64,000 nt of DNA from contig JANWYH010000002.1 of assembly GCA_025054715.1 (NCBI GenBank), positions 62,001 to 126,000 of the forward strand, given 5' to 3'. The notes under the pieces were generated by a model, which was given only the letters and a program-made list of their open reading frames with translations, was not told the origin of the DNA and made no database searches. Both the position numbers and the translations under genes were made by a program. Shown in pieces: positions 9,048 through 18,526 of the stretch (its first letter is position 1; each line of letters begins with the position of its first letter). This DNA comes from Pyrinomonadaceae bacterium (GTDB lineage Bacteria > Acidobacteriota > Blastocatellia > Pyrinomonadales > Pyrinomonadaceae).

Positions 9048-10370
9048 ATGAGAAAAGGTGTCGAGATTGCACCCGCCGAAGGAAAATTAGGCATTATGTT
9101 AGTTGGACTAGGAGCAGTCAGCACGACTTTTGTCGCAGGTGTAGAAGCTGTTCGCAAGGGGATGGCTTTACCTATAGGCTCTTTGACCCAGATGGGAACA
9201 ATTCGTCTCGGAAAGAGGACTGAAAATCGCTTTCCAAAAATCAAGGATTTCGTTCCTTTAGCCGATCTAAATGACTTGGTCTTTGGTGCCTGGGATATTT
9301 TTCCAGATTCAGCTTATGAAGCTGCTCTAAAAGCGGGAGTTCTGGAAAAACAACTAATTGAGGATTTAAGAGAACAGCTCCAGTCTCTAAAACCAATGCC
9401 TGCTGTTTTCTCGCAAGAATACGTAAAAAAACTAAACGGTAACAATGTTAAAAAAGCAAAAAACAAAATGGAGCTTGCTGAAGCTCTAATGGAAGACATT
9501 GCTCGTTTCAAAACGGAAAACGGTTGTGAGCGACTTGTGATGATCTGGGCTGCCTCGACGGAAGCCTTCTTAGAACCTTCCGAAGTTCATTCTTCAATTG
9601 AAGCATTTGAAAAAGGCCTTTACGACAATGATCCGAAAATTGCCCCTTCGATGATCTATGCTTATGCCGCCATAAAGTCAGGTGTCCCATTTGCCAACGG
9701 TGCTCCCAACTTGACGATCGACATACCAGCTCTTACCGAGCTTGCGGAAATTAAACGCGTTCCTATCTGCGGAAAAGACTTCAAGACAGGACAAACCTTA
9801 ATGAAAACCATAATCGCGCCGGGATTGAAAGCACGAATGCTCGGTCTTGAAGGTTGGTATTCAACTAACATTTTAGGAAATAGAGACGGAGAAGTGCTAG
9901 ATGACCCTGAAAACTTCCGAACGAAAGAAGAATCTAAGCTTTCTGTTCTCGACGCGATTCTCCAACCGGAACTTTATCCGGAACTCTATGGCAAATTTTC
10001 ACATGTAGTCCGAATAAACTACTATCCTCCGAGAGGTGATAATAAAGAAGGTTGGGATAACATTGATATCTTCGGATGGCTCGGCTATAAAATGCAGATA
10101 AAAATAGATTTTCTCTGCCGAGATTCCATTCTTGCCGCACCTTTAGTCTTAGACCTTGCTCTTTTTCTAGACCTAGCTCAGCGAGCACAAATGAAAGGGG
10201 TGCAAGAGTGGCTTTCCTTTTATTTCAAGTCACCACAGACGGCACCCGGGCTTTATCCCGAGCATGATCTTTTTATTCAACTTAAAAAACTCAAAAACAC
10301 TTTAAGATATTTAAGAGGAGAAGAATTGATAACGCACCTCGGTTTAGAATACTATGAATCCGACATCTAA
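9048..10370 (+). CDS. ino1: myo-Inositol-1-phosphate synthase
   Basis: 440 residues. It converts glucose 6-phosphate to inositol phosphate using an internally recycled NAD. The N-terminal Rossmann segment reads LGIMLVGLGAVSTTFVAGV, followed by the family motif around GAWDIFPDSAYEAA; GKDFKTGQTLMKTI and GWYSTNILGNRDGEVL are the conserved NAD/substrate segments. A GAGGT ribosome site lies about 11 nt before the ATG. The length fits the eukaryote-like long form rather than the short archaeal one. With the inositol monophosphatase at 35498 the cell can probably make free myo-inositol. Transcribed alone; convergent with metH. Confidence 0.95.
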   Translation: MRKGVEIAPAEGKLGIMLVGLGAVSTTFVAGVEAVRKGMALPIGSLTQMGTIRLGKRTENRFPKIKDFVPLADLNDLVFGAWDIFPDSAYEAALKAGVLEKQLIEDLREQLQSLKPMPAVFSQEYVKKLNGNNVKKAKNKMELAEALMEDIARFKTENGCERLVMIWAASTEAFLEPSEVHSSIEAFEKGLYDNDPKIAPSMIYAYAAIKSGVPFANGAPNLTIDIPALTELAEIKRVPICGKDFKTGQTLMKTIIAPGLKARMLGLEGWYSTNILGNRDGEVLDDPENFRTKEESKLSVLDAILQPELYPELYGKFSHVVRINYYPPRGDNKEGWDNIDIFGWLGYKMQIKIDFLCRDSILAAPLVLDLALFLDLAQRAQMKGVQEWLSFYFKSPQTAPGLYPEHDLFIQLKKLKNTLRYLRGEELITHLGLEYYESDI

Positions 10371-10492
10371 TAACTCATGTTAACAATGATCGCAAAGTTT
10401 GAAATTTGTATGAAGATTGCTTATCGTGTTAGCCTAACTAACTTCCTAGTGCGTTGAAGAAGCATTTAACTTTTGCAACATAGCCACATTCT

Positions 10493-13400
10493 TCATCCTT
10501 CGATATTAAAATACCTAGCTTCTGGATGATGAGTGATTATGGCGGAAGTTGATTGCTCTGGATTTAGTTGAAATTCTTCTGTCAGCTCAACACCGATTCT
10601 TTCTGGCTGCAAAAGTTCAAATATCTTTGCCTGGTCTTCAAGATTTGGACATGCGGGATAGCCGAAGCTAAAGCGAGCGCCGCGGTATCCTTGCTTGAAA
10701 AGTTTTTCTATGGAATCAGCATCCTCATCTGCGATTCCCAACTCTTCTCGAATTCGTTTATGCCAGTATTCAGCAAGTGCTTCTGTTGCTTCAACAGAAA
10801 GCCCATGAAATAGCAGATATTCTTTGTAGTTATTTGCTTTAAAAAGCTTTGCGGAGTGTTCGGAAGCCCTCTTTCCCATCGTTACCAAATGGAATGCCAC
10901 AACATCAATTCTTCCACTCTCTCTTGGTGCAAAAAAGTCAGCTATACACAAATTTTGACTTCCTCTTTGCGTAAGAGGCTGTCTTGGAAAAGTAAAGCGT
11001 AACCACTCGGTTTTTTCGTCATCTCGATAAATTATCAAATCATTTCCTTCAGACTGGCAAGGAAAATAACCATAAACCAATTTAGCTTCAAGCAATCGTT
11101 CACGAATTGCTTGCGCCTTTAGTTCGTTATACTTAGGATAAACCTCCTTCCTTAAAAACTCCTCATATTCCTCTTTTGAGCGTCTTCCTTGCTTAAATTG
11201 CCATTGCCCTTTGAAAAGAGCCGTTTCATTGATGAAGGCAAAAATTTTACTTAAATCCTTTATTTCGACCACTTTCGAGCCATAAAAAGGAGCCTTCGGA
11301 ATTGGAACATTTGTTGAGACGAAAGAGCGTGTTGTGTGAGTCGTATCTTGTTTGGACCTAGCTGAAAAACGAATAATTTTTTTACCAAGCTTTGCTTCCT
11401 CAGCCAAAAGTTCCTCTTTTCCGTTTTGCTTTGCTAGTTTGGGTTGTTTATCTTGACTATGTCCGGTGATTAAATCCATGGCACGAAGCCCGTCGAAGGC
11501 ATCTTTTGCATAAAAGAGCCTACCCTTGTAAAGGGGTATTAGTTCTTCCTCGACATACTTTCTATTCAAAGCAGCACCGCCCAAGATAACTGGTACGGTT
11601 ATACCTTTATCGTTCATCACCTCTAGATTTTCTTTCATTATTAAGGTTGATTTCACTAAAAGTCCGCTCATGCCGATCGCATCAGCTTTATGTTCTTCGT
11701 ATGCTTTAAGAATGTTCTCTATCGGCTGTTTTATGCCGAGATTGATAACTCGGTAGCCGTTGTTCGTCAAAATTATATCAACTAAGTTTTTGCCAATATC
11801 GTGAACGTCGCCTTTTACAGTGGCAAGAATCATTGTACCCTTACAAACTCCTTCTACCCGCTCCATAAAAGGCTCAAGAAACTTCACAGCAGCTTTCATC
11901 ACTTCAGCTGACTGAAGAACAAACGGAAGTTGCATTTTCCCTTCGCCAAACAGATCGCCAACAACCTTCATTCCATCAAGTAAAATATCGTTTATTATGT
12001 CGAGTGGAGAGTATTTTTCCAGCGCTTTTTTAAGATTTTCCTCAAGCCCGATTTTTTCACCGTCAATTATGTGCCTTTTGAGCTTCTCTTCTAATGAAAG
12101 ATTTTCTGTTTCTGCCTTAATTGATTTTGCATTCTTCCCTTCGAAAAGCTTTGTAAATTCCGCCAGTGGATCGTAGATACACACTCCATCGCTAAATCGC
12201 CTTCTGTCGTATATTAGATCAAGCGCTACCTCGATTTCGTGCTCGCTAAAACGACTCAATGGGAGTATTTTTGAAGCGTTGACAATTGCCGAGTTCATTC
12301 CTGCCTGCACGCATTCATGTAAGAAAACAGAATTTAGTACAATGCGAGCCGCAGGTACCAAGCCAAAAGATATATTGGATATACCGAGAATTATATTTGC
12401 GTCGGGCATTTCTTTGTGGATTTGCTTAATTGCTTCGATCGTTTCTGCCGCATTTCGCCTATCTTCCTCTATGCCGGTTGAAATAGGCAAGGCTAAAGGA
12501 TCGAAGAAAATGTCATGAGGCTTTATACCAAACTCAATTGCTTGCTTGTAAGCACGACGAGCTATGGCAGTTTTTTTTTCTGCTGTTCGAGCCATTCCTT
12601 CCTCGTCAATAGTTCCGATGACAACGCTAGCACCGTAAACTTTAGCCAGTTCGAGAACTTTAAGGAATCTAGGCTCGCCATCTTCGTAATTTGTAGAGTT
12701 TAGTATGCATTTACCACCAGCAAGTTTTAATCCTGCCTCCATTTTTTGCCATTCTGTTGAGTCAAGCATCAAGGGAATCTTTACATTTGTGACTAACCTT
12801 GACACAAGCTCATGCATGTCCCGAACGCCATCACGTCCTACAAAATCAACGTTAACATCAAGAATATGAGCCCCTTCGCGCTCTTGCTCTTTTGCAAGCT
12901 GAACCAAACCGTCCCAATCTTCCTTTTGCAAAAGTTCACGCATTTTCTTAGAGCCAGAAGCGTTGACTCTTTCGCCAACAATCAAAAACGAACTGTCTTG
13001 ATTGTAAGGTTGAGAAATGTAAATTGAAGATGCAGAGGGTGTAAACCTAGCTTTACGCTCTTTAGGTAATACGCCTTGCATTTTCTCCACGACTAGCTTC
13101 AAGTGAGCAGGCGTAGTGCCACAGCATCCTCCAACGATGTTTACCCCGAACTCCTTAGCAAAACGCTCGATTTTTGCTGAAAAATCTTCAGGCGTTTCTG
13201 GATAAAATTGCTTTCCATCTTTTATTTCCGGCAAACCCGCATTTGGCAGGACGGAGACAGCAAATGGTGCATTCTCGCAGAGAAACTTGACATTTTCGGT
13301 CATATGATCGGGTCCTGTCCCGCAATTCATTCCTATAACATCAATCGAGAATGGCTCAAGCGCCGTAAGCGCTGCGCTTATTTCTGTTCCGTTAAGCATT

Positions 13401-13993
13401 GTCCCGAAAGTTTCAATCGTAACTTGCACTATTATCGGTATCCGAACACGTCTTTCGGCGAAGAACTCAAAAATTGCGTTAAGTGCAGCCTTAGTTTGAA
13501 GTATATCCTGACAGGTTTCGATGATATACATATCAACGCCACCGTCAAAAAGACCTCGAACCTGCTCTCTGTAGGCTTGCTTTAGCGCATCGTATGAAAT
13601 GTGCCCTAGAGTAGGAAGTTTGGTTCCAGGTCCGATTGAACCAGCTACAAAGCGTGGATGATTAGGCGTTGAGAAATCTCTTGCCAGACGCTTTGCAAGT
13701 TCGGCAGCCCGTTTGTTTATGTCATAAGTCTTGTCGGCGATACCGTATTCTCCAAGAACTACGCCATTTGCTCCAAATGTGTTCGTTTCAATAACATCGC
13801 ACCCTACTTCTAAAAACCCCAAATGCACCTTCTCTATCGCTTCGGGCTTGGTGTAGATAAGGTTTTCAGAGCAATTTTCAAACTGAGCACCTCCCCACTC
13901 TTCGAGTGAAAGATTTTGCGCCTGAAGATTGCTCCCCATCGCCCCGTCAAAAACTACTACTTTTTCTTTTAGAATCTTCAAAAAGTCTTTCAT
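10493..13993 (-). CDS. metH: Cobalamin-dependent methionine synthase
   Basis: Full-length (about 1166 residues) modular MetH, which methylates homocysteine from methyltetrahydrofolate through B12. In order: homocysteine domain (VVFDGAMGSNL, GMNCGTG and GGCCGTTP zinc Cys), pterin-binding domain (FLIVGERVNASGSKKMREL), cobalamin module (cap, then DVHDIGKN with the B12-ligating His, SGLLVKS, GGAALN) and the AdoMet reactivation domain to the C-terminus. The ATG at 13993 follows TTG-CTG; the TTG at 13999 is spaced 6 nt from a GAGGT site and could be the true start. A SAM-II-like riboswitch and a terminator lie upstream, so expression should fall when S-adenosylmethionine is abundant. Confidence 0.97.
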   Translation of the reverse strand: MKDFLKILKEKVVVFDGAMGSNLQAQNLSLEEWGGAQFENCSENLIYTKPEAIEKVHLGFLEVGCDVIETNTFGANGVVLGEYGIADKTYDINKRAAELAKRLARDFSTPNHPRFVAGSIGPGTKLPTLGHISYDALKQAYREQVRGLFDGGVDMYIIETCQDILQTKAALNAIFEFFAERRVRIPIIVQVTIETFGTMLNGTEISAALTALEPFSIDVIGMNCGTGPDHMTENVKFLCENAPFAVSVLPNAGLPEIKDGKQFYPETPEDFSAKIERFAKEFGVNIVGGCCGTTPAHLKLVVEKMQGVLPKERKARFTPSASSIYISQPYNQDSSFLIVGERVNASGSKKMRELLQKEDWDGLVQLAKEQEREGAHILDVNVDFVGRDGVRDMHELVSRLVTNVKIPLMLDSTEWQKMEAGLKLAGGKCILNSTNYEDGEPRFLKVLELAKVYGASVVIGTIDEEGMARTAEKKTAIARRAYKQAIEFGIKPHDIFFDPLALPISTGIEEDRRNAAETIEAIKQIHKEMPDANIILGISNISFGLVPAARIVLNSVFLHECVQAGMNSAIVNASKILPLSRFSEHEIEVALDLIYDRRRFSDGVCIYDPLAEFTKLFEGKNAKSIKAETENLSLEEKLKRHIIDGEKIGLEENLKKALEKYSPLDIINDILLDGMKVVGDLFGEGKMQLPFVLQSAEVMKAAVKFLEPFMERVEGVCKGTMILATVKGDVHDIGKNLVDIILTNNGYRVINLGIKQPIENILKAYEEHKADAIGMSGLLVKSTLIMKENLEVMNDKGITVPVILGGAALNRKYVEEELIPLYKGRLFYAKDAFDGLRAMDLITGHSQDKQPKLAKQNGKEELLAEEAKLGKKIIRFSARSKQDTTHTTRSFVSTNVPIPKAPFYGSKVVEIKDLSKIFAFINETALFKGQWQFKQGRRSKEEYEEFLRKEVYPKYNELKAQAIRERLLEAKLVYGYFPCQSEGNDLIIYRDDEKTEWLRFTFPRQPLTQRGSQNLCIADFFAPRESGRIDVVAFHLVTMGKRASEHSAKLFKANNYKEYLLFHGLSVEATEALAEYWHKRIREELGIADEDADSIEKLFKQGYRGARFSFGYPACPNLEDQAKIFELLQPERIGVELTEEFQLNPEQSTSAIITHHPEARYFNIEG

Positions 13994-14037
13994 CAGCAAA
14001 AATTTACCTCTTCTTTGATTTATAGCCCAAAGCTAAA

Positions 14038-14058
14038 AAAGCGCCAAACAGGCGCTTT
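14038..14058 (-). terminator. Intrinsic terminator between the riboswitch and metH
   Basis: On the minus strand an 8-bp perfect stem (AAAGCGCC / GGCGCTTT) with a 5-nt loop runs into a T-tract. It lies 25 nt downstream of the aptamer and 45 nt before metH, so it is placed to attenuate metH rather than end the upstream gene. The 5' arm contains CGCCT, complementary to AGGCG at 14122-14118 inside the aptamer, a possible antiterminator pairing. Confidence 0.8.
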
Positions 14059-14082
14059 CTTGAGATTCACTTCTTTGAGAGC

Positions 14083-14135
14083 GGCTGTTTAGCAACTTCT
14101 TTAACGTGGCTGCAAGTCGCCTTAAATCACCACGT
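14083..14135 (-). promoter_or_regulatory. SAM-II-type (SAM_alpha) riboswitch aptamer upstream of metH
   Basis: The minus strand carries the H-type pseudoknot layout of the SAM-II class. P1 is ACGTGG (14135-14130) with CCACGT (14109-14104). The loop begins TGATTTAA. P2 pairs GCGACTT (14120-14114) with AAGTTGC (14098-14092), seven base pairs with one G-U, and the 3' side ends GCTAAA. The conserved TGATTTAA, TTGCA and GCTAAA blocks match what I remember of the metX SAM-II aptamer whose structure is known. SAM-II elements control methionine and SAM biosynthesis genes and are best known from Alphaproteobacteria. The position ahead of metH and a terminator supports SAM-triggered termination. Confidence 0.85.
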
Positions 14136-14143
14136 ATAAAAAC

Positions 14144-14172
14144 ATTGAATCATCTATTCGAGAAAAATGCAA
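14144..14172 (-). promoter_or_regulatory. Possible promoter of the metH riboswitch transcript
   Basis: Minus strand TTGCAT (14172-14167), 17-nt spacer, TTCAAT (14149-14144). Transcription would begin at about 14136, exactly at the 5' edge of the aptamer. The boxes are only moderately close to consensus. Confidence 0.45.
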
Positions 14173-14198
14173 ATCCTGCAAGCTCTCGAAAACCGTAG

Positions 14199-15329
14199 TT
14201 AAACTTCTTCTACCCTCAACTTAATTCCTCTTCGATCAAGCTCAGCTATGAACTTTTCTGAATCAATTAGAATTTCCTGCGGAATCGCTCCCTTTTCCGA
14301 AGTGTCACCTCTTGCAATCATCTGCGCAATGATTGAAGCTGGGAAAGCTGTCATCCGCATCATTGCACTTAAGCCCGATACAGGATCGAATCTATCAATA
14401 ATCGAGTAACGAAAATGTTTCTTTGGTTTTTCTCCAACAAAATCCACCCTAACAAGCACGACATCGGGCTCATCCGCGGGCAAGCGTCTTCTTAAAAGCT
14501 CTGTAAAAATTTCCCTTGGCACAAACTTTTTTCCGCCAACCTCTATTGTTTCACTTGAACAAAGCCCAAGCTCTATCATTGTTTTGAATTTTTCACAATG
14601 CCCTTTGTATCGAATGGTCTTATAATCAAGATTCCGAACTTTTCCAAAAAAAGTTCTTGGTAATGTAGACGCCCCACCCGAGGTATGAAAAGCCTCTAAA
14701 GGCGGGAAGCCGTTGAAACTTAAGCTCTCAATTTCAGTCATGGAATCTACTTTTAGGATTTTTCCGTCTCGAATGATCATTGCTGGCTCGACATACTCGT
14801 TAATCAAGCCCTCAACGCTGAATGTTAGTTGGTAATCAAGCGGCGGCTTCGGATTTTGGGGAAGCCCTCCAACTCGAATAAAAATGCTTTCTACCTTGTC
14901 AAATCGCTTTGCCCCATGCGCTGCTAGAATCGAAACCATGCCGGGTGCCAGTCCACAGTCCGGCACTATGTTTATTCCAGCCTGCTTTGCCTTGTCGTTT
15001 AAAGCCAACTGTTTTTCAACTACAAGGATATTTCCTCCAAGATCGCAAAAGTTTGTTTTAGCCTCTATAGCTGCTTCAGAAAGCTGAACATTGTGCCAAT
15101 AGTCAACACAAGAAATAGCAACATCAAACTTTTGCATCAATCTAACCGTTTCTCCATAGTCGGACACATCAATCCTTTCGGCTTTAACCACTTTGAAATC
15201 ACCTGCTACTTTTTCCGCCTTTTGAATTAATAAATCTGCAATCGTAATCGAATCAACGCTGCTATTTTTCAAAAGGTCATAAACAACCCCATAGCCCATT
15301 CTGCCTGCGCCTAAAACTAATACTTTCAT
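14199..15329 (-). CDS. Saccharopine dehydrogenase-family oxidoreductase (lysine dehydrogenase-like)
   Basis: 376 residues: N-terminal NAD(P)-binding Rossmann fold (VLVLGAGRMGYGVVYDL) and the family's C-terminal catalytic region, with NIVPDCGLAPGMVSILAAHG in between, as in saccharopine dehydrogenases and lysine 6-dehydrogenases. The short form without the fused lysine-ketoglutarate reductase favours a lysine 6-dehydrogenase or carboxynorspermidine-type enzyme, but the substrate cannot be fixed. It overlaps the acyltransferase gene by 4 nt (ATGA), so the two are co-transcribed. The riboswitch and metH follow about 60 nt downstream. Confidence 0.85.
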   Translation of the reverse strand: MKVLVLGAGRMGYGVVYDLLKNSSVDSITIADLLIQKAEKVAGDFKVVKAERIDVSDYGETVRLMQKFDVAISCVDYWHNVQLSEAAIEAKTNFCDLGGNILVVEKQLALNDKAKQAGINIVPDCGLAPGMVSILAAHGAKRFDKVESIFIRVGGLPQNPKPPLDYQLTFSVEGLINEYVEPAMIIRDGKILKVDSMTEIESLSFNGFPPLEAFHTSGGASTLPRTFFGKVRNLDYKTIRYKGHCEKFKTMIELGLCSSETIEVGGKKFVPREIFTELLRRRLPADEPDVVLVRVDFVGEKPKKHFRYSIIDRFDPVSGLSAMMRMTAFPASIIAQMIARGDTSEKGAIPQEILIDSEKFIAELDRRGIKLRVEEV

Positions 15330-16120
15330 ACTTTTGCAAGTTCCTCAGCTATCATTCCACGGACCTTGTTTAAAAGCTTGGGAATATCTTCAGTCCTGTA
15401 ACCTTCCACTTCAACCGGCGGCAGGAAAATCATCTGAATCGTTCCCGGGAAAGCCGTTCCGCAGTTTTTTCCCATCATCCAATCCGTATTCTTGATTGCT
15501 ACAGGAACTATCGGTGTTCCAGTTTGCAGAGCCAAATGAAAAGCCCCTTTCTTAAAGGGCAGTAGCTCACCCGGCATCGCTCTTGTGCCTTCAGCAAAAA
15601 AACCTACTGAATAGCCTTTGCTAAGAAGTTCTTGAGTTCTATTTATTGACTCAATAGCCTTTTCCGGATTCGACCTATCTATTGCAATTATGTTCACAAA
15701 TCCCATTCCTTGCCCAAAAATTGGCACTTTCAAAAGTTCTTTTTTAGCCACGATGCTCATTCTTCTGCCCGTGTAAGCAAAAAGTGCTGCTGTATCAAGA
15801 TAGGAACGATGATTACTAACGAAAATATAACTTTTTCGCGATTCAAGATTCTCTATACCTCTTACTTCCACTTTTGCACCGCAAGCTCTCAACCAAATTT
15901 TAGCACCCCATTGCGCAAGCGGATAAAGCCATGTTCGGCGATTTATAAGCCAAAGAAAAACTAACGTCGGAGCACCAATAAACAAAACCATAACTGCGGC
16001 AACAAACCAGCACCAGTAATATCGCAATTTTCCTGAAAAAGAGAATTTGCTAGACTTTTTTACTGGGAACTCAATTTTTTCGTTTTTCTCTATCTTTTCA
16101 GCAAAGGAGACTTCAAACAC
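15326..16120 (-). CDS. plsC: 1-Acyl-sn-glycerol-3-phosphate acyltransferase (PlsC-like)
   Basis: 264 residues. Motif I is NHRSYLDT (HX4D) near residue 100, motif III FFAEGTR near 170, followed by PFKKGAFHLA and PIVPVAI, the PlsC order. One or two hydrophobic helices (about 33-60) anchor it to the inner membrane. It makes phosphatidic acid from lysophosphatidic acid. The start is a GTG at 16120 lying back to back with the GTG of the divergent peptidase gene; no Shine-Dalgarno sequence is present, but TTGAGG-16-TAAACT ends 6 nt before it (16154-16127), so a leaderless start is possible. A start further inside would still keep all motifs. Confidence 0.88.
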   Translation of the reverse strand: MFEVSFAEKIEKNEKIEFPVKKSSKFSFSGKLRYYWCWFVAAVMVLFIGAPTLVFLWLINRRTWLYPLAQWGAKIWLRACGAKVEVRGIENLESRKSYIFVSNHRSYLDTAALFAYTGRRMSIVAKKELLKVPIFGQGMGFVNIIAIDRSNPEKAIESINRTQELLSKGYSVGFFAEGTRAMPGELLPFKKGAFHLALQTGTPIVPVAIKNTDWMMGKNCGTAFPGTIQMIFLPPVEVEGYRTEDIPKLLNKVRGMIAEELAKV

Positions 16121-18526
16121 GTGATCAGTTTAAGGCTTAATCGGAAAACCTCAAAGTTTACTTTCGGGCTTTTCTTAAGTCTCGTTTTACTTTGTGCGGC
16201 TGTTTTCTCCCAAAAAATTCCTTCACCGGAAGAAGTTCTAGGTTTTCGACCAACAACCAGTAGAACCATCGCCGACTGGTCGCAAATAGTTAGCTATTTC
16301 AAGAAACTCGATGCCGCTTCAAACCGCATCATAGTTAAAGAAATCGGCAAAACTACACTCGACAAACCATTTATTGTTGCGTTTATTTCCGATGAAGAAA
16401 ATTTACAACAGTTAGAAAAATATCGCCAAATAAGCGAAAAACTTGCTAATCCTCAGCTTATAAACGAAGCACAAGCAAATAAACTCATCGAAGAAGGCAA
16501 AGTCGTCGTAGCGATCTCTTGCTCAATTCATTCAACTGAAATCGTAGCTTCACAAATGTCAATGAATCTTGCCTATGAACTAGTATCAACAGCTGACGAA
16601 GAGACAAAAGAAATCTTGCGAAACGTTATCTTGATCTTAATTCCTTCAGCCAATCCAGATGGAATTGACATAGTAGCCGATTGGTATCGGAAAACCCTCA
16701 ACACAAAATCAGAAGGAACAAACCCGCCTGAACTTTATCATTACTACGCAGGCCATGATAACAACCGCGATTGGTTTATGATGAATCTTCAAGAAACTCG
16801 CCTTGTAACAAAACTTTTCTGGCAGGAATGGTTTCCGCAAATAGTCTATGACATTCATCAAATGGGGCAAAACGGTGTGCGTTTCGTAGTTCCACCATTT
16901 TACGACCCAGCAAATCCTCGTATTTCGCCTTCGATTTTACGCGAAGTAGGACTTATCGGCTATAAAATCGCAGCCGATCTTCAAGCAAAAGGTTTTGCCG
17001 GAGTTGCAACAAATACAATTTTTGATACATGGTGGCATGGCGGTTTCCGCTCAACACCTTATTATCACAATTCAATCGGTATTCTAAGCGAAGCAGCAAG
17101 CGCAAATCTCATGACACCAGTAAATATAACAAAAGAGCAGCTGAAAGCCTCTAGGCCAGTGCGCGGGCTCGTCTCTCCGCTAGAAACGGCAACAAATCAC
17201 CCACAAGCCTGGCAAGGTGGCGTCTGGCGCCCTGAAGACATCGCAGCAATGGAAACTATTGCATCAAAGTCCGTGCTTGAAATGGCTTCAAAGTTTCGCA
17301 AAAGATATTTGCGACTCTTTTACGAAAATAACCTAAAAAATCTTACCCACAATGAATTCGATCCGATCGCTTTCGTCATTACCGCAGGACAGCCAAACAC
17401 GCAAAGCATTTCTAGATTTATCGAAATCCTCATGTGGCAAGGTATTGAGATTTTCGAGATGACCGAAGAAGGATATTTTAGCACGGACGAAAAAAAGCGT
17501 GACGATTTTCATGAATTTCCACTAGGTTCGTTTCTAATTTTCACAAACCAACCACAAAAACCTAATATCCTCGCACTTTTAGAAAGACAGTCTTATCCAA
17601 ACAGAGTTAATGAAAGAGGCGAAGCTGAACCGCCTTATGATGTAGCTGGTTGGACACTTCCGCTTCAGATGGGGATCGAATGTCAGGCTGTTTGGGCTAT
17701 ACGCGAGCTTGATAAGTTTAGAAAAACGCTGCGACGCATTGAAAATATAAATCAGGCACGAGCAACCTTGAATCTACCGCCTGTAAAAGAGCCCTTCTCA
17801 AAACTACCAAATCCGCTGAAAACCAGTCCGAGAATCGGCATTTACAAGTCTTTTGTTCCCTCGATGGACGAAGGCTGGACTAGATTTGTGTTTGATACAT
17901 TTCAAATTCCGTTCTCTTCCGTTTCAAACAAACAGATAAAAAAAGGCGACCTTGAGTTTGACGTTATAATCCTTCCTTCCGATAGCAAGCAGGAAATCTT
18001 GGATGGACTCAGCAAAACTCGCTATCCTGAAGAATTTGCCGGCGGAATTGGTGAAGAAGGAGTTGAAAATCTTAAAAGATTTGTCGAAAAAGGTGGCAAA
18101 CTTATCTGCTTCGATGAATCTTGCGAACTAGTTATTGAAGTTTTTCAGCTACCGCTTAAAAACGTTCTTAAGGGTTTAAAAAGAAACGAGTTCTACAACC
18201 CTGGATCAGTCGTCAAAATTGAGGTAAACCGCTCCTCGTCCTTAGCTAAAGGCATTCCTGAAGAGCTACCCGCATATTTCATCAACAGTTCAGCCTACGA
18301 AATCCTAGAAGAAAGCAGGGTAAAGGTAGCGGCTCGATATGCTTACAAAGATGCACTGCTTTCGGGCTGGATGCTAGGCGAGAAATTCCTAAACGGCAAA
18401 GTTGCACTCGCAGAGGCTGACTACGGCCAAGGAAAAATTATTCTTTTTGCATTTCGACCACAACATAGAGGACAGACCTTTGCTACCTTTCCTCTTATCT
18501 TTAATGCTCTGGAGAAAAATCAATGA
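16121..18526 (+). CDS. Secreted M14-family zinc carboxypeptidase-like protein
   Basis: 801 residues with a signal peptide (hydrophobic core about 15-29, ending VFSQ). M14 hallmarks: HSTE with zinc ligands H137 and E140, SANPDG, NNRDW and the third ligand H246 in YDIHQMG; the catalytic Glu is probably in GILSEAAS. The C-terminal 250 residues resemble a class I glutamine amidotransferase-like fold (EKGGKLICFDES) with no obvious catalytic role. Such large M14 proteins are frequent in Acidobacteria and related phyla. The start GTG has AAGGAG 11 nt upstream. Its 3' end overlaps the next gene by 4 nt. Confidence 0.88.
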   Translation: MISLRLNRKTSKFTFGLFLSLVLLCAAVFSQKIPSPEEVLGFRPTTSRTIADWSQIVSYFKKLDAASNRIIVKEIGKTTLDKPFIVAFISDEENLQQLEKYRQISEKLANPQLINEAQANKLIEEGKVVVAISCSIHSTEIVASQMSMNLAYELVSTADEETKEILRNVILILIPSANPDGIDIVADWYRKTLNTKSEGTNPPELYHYYAGHDNNRDWFMMNLQETRLVTKLFWQEWFPQIVYDIHQMGQNGVRFVVPPFYDPANPRISPSILREVGLIGYKIAADLQAKGFAGVATNTIFDTWWHGGFRSTPYYHNSIGILSEAASANLMTPVNITKEQLKASRPVRGLVSPLETATNHPQAWQGGVWRPEDIAAMETIASKSVLEMASKFRKRYLRLFYENNLKNLTHNEFDPIAFVITAGQPNTQSISRFIEILMWQGIEIFEMTEEGYFSTDEKKRDDFHEFPLGSFLIFTNQPQKPNILALLERQSYPNRVNERGEAEPPYDVAGWTLPLQMGIECQAVWAIRELDKFRKTLRRIENINQARATLNLPPVKEPFSKLPNPLKTSPRIGIYKSFVPSMDEGWTRFVFDTFQIPFSSVSNKQIKKGDLEFDVIILPSDSKQEILDGLSKTRYPEEFAGGIGEEGVENLKRFVEKGGKLICFDESCELVIEVFQLPLKNVLKGLKRNEFYNPGSVVKIEVNRSSSLAKGIPEELPAYFINSSAYEILEESRVKVAARYAYKDALLSGWMLGEKFLNGKVALAEADYGQGKIILFAFRPQHRGQTFATFPLIFNALEKNQ

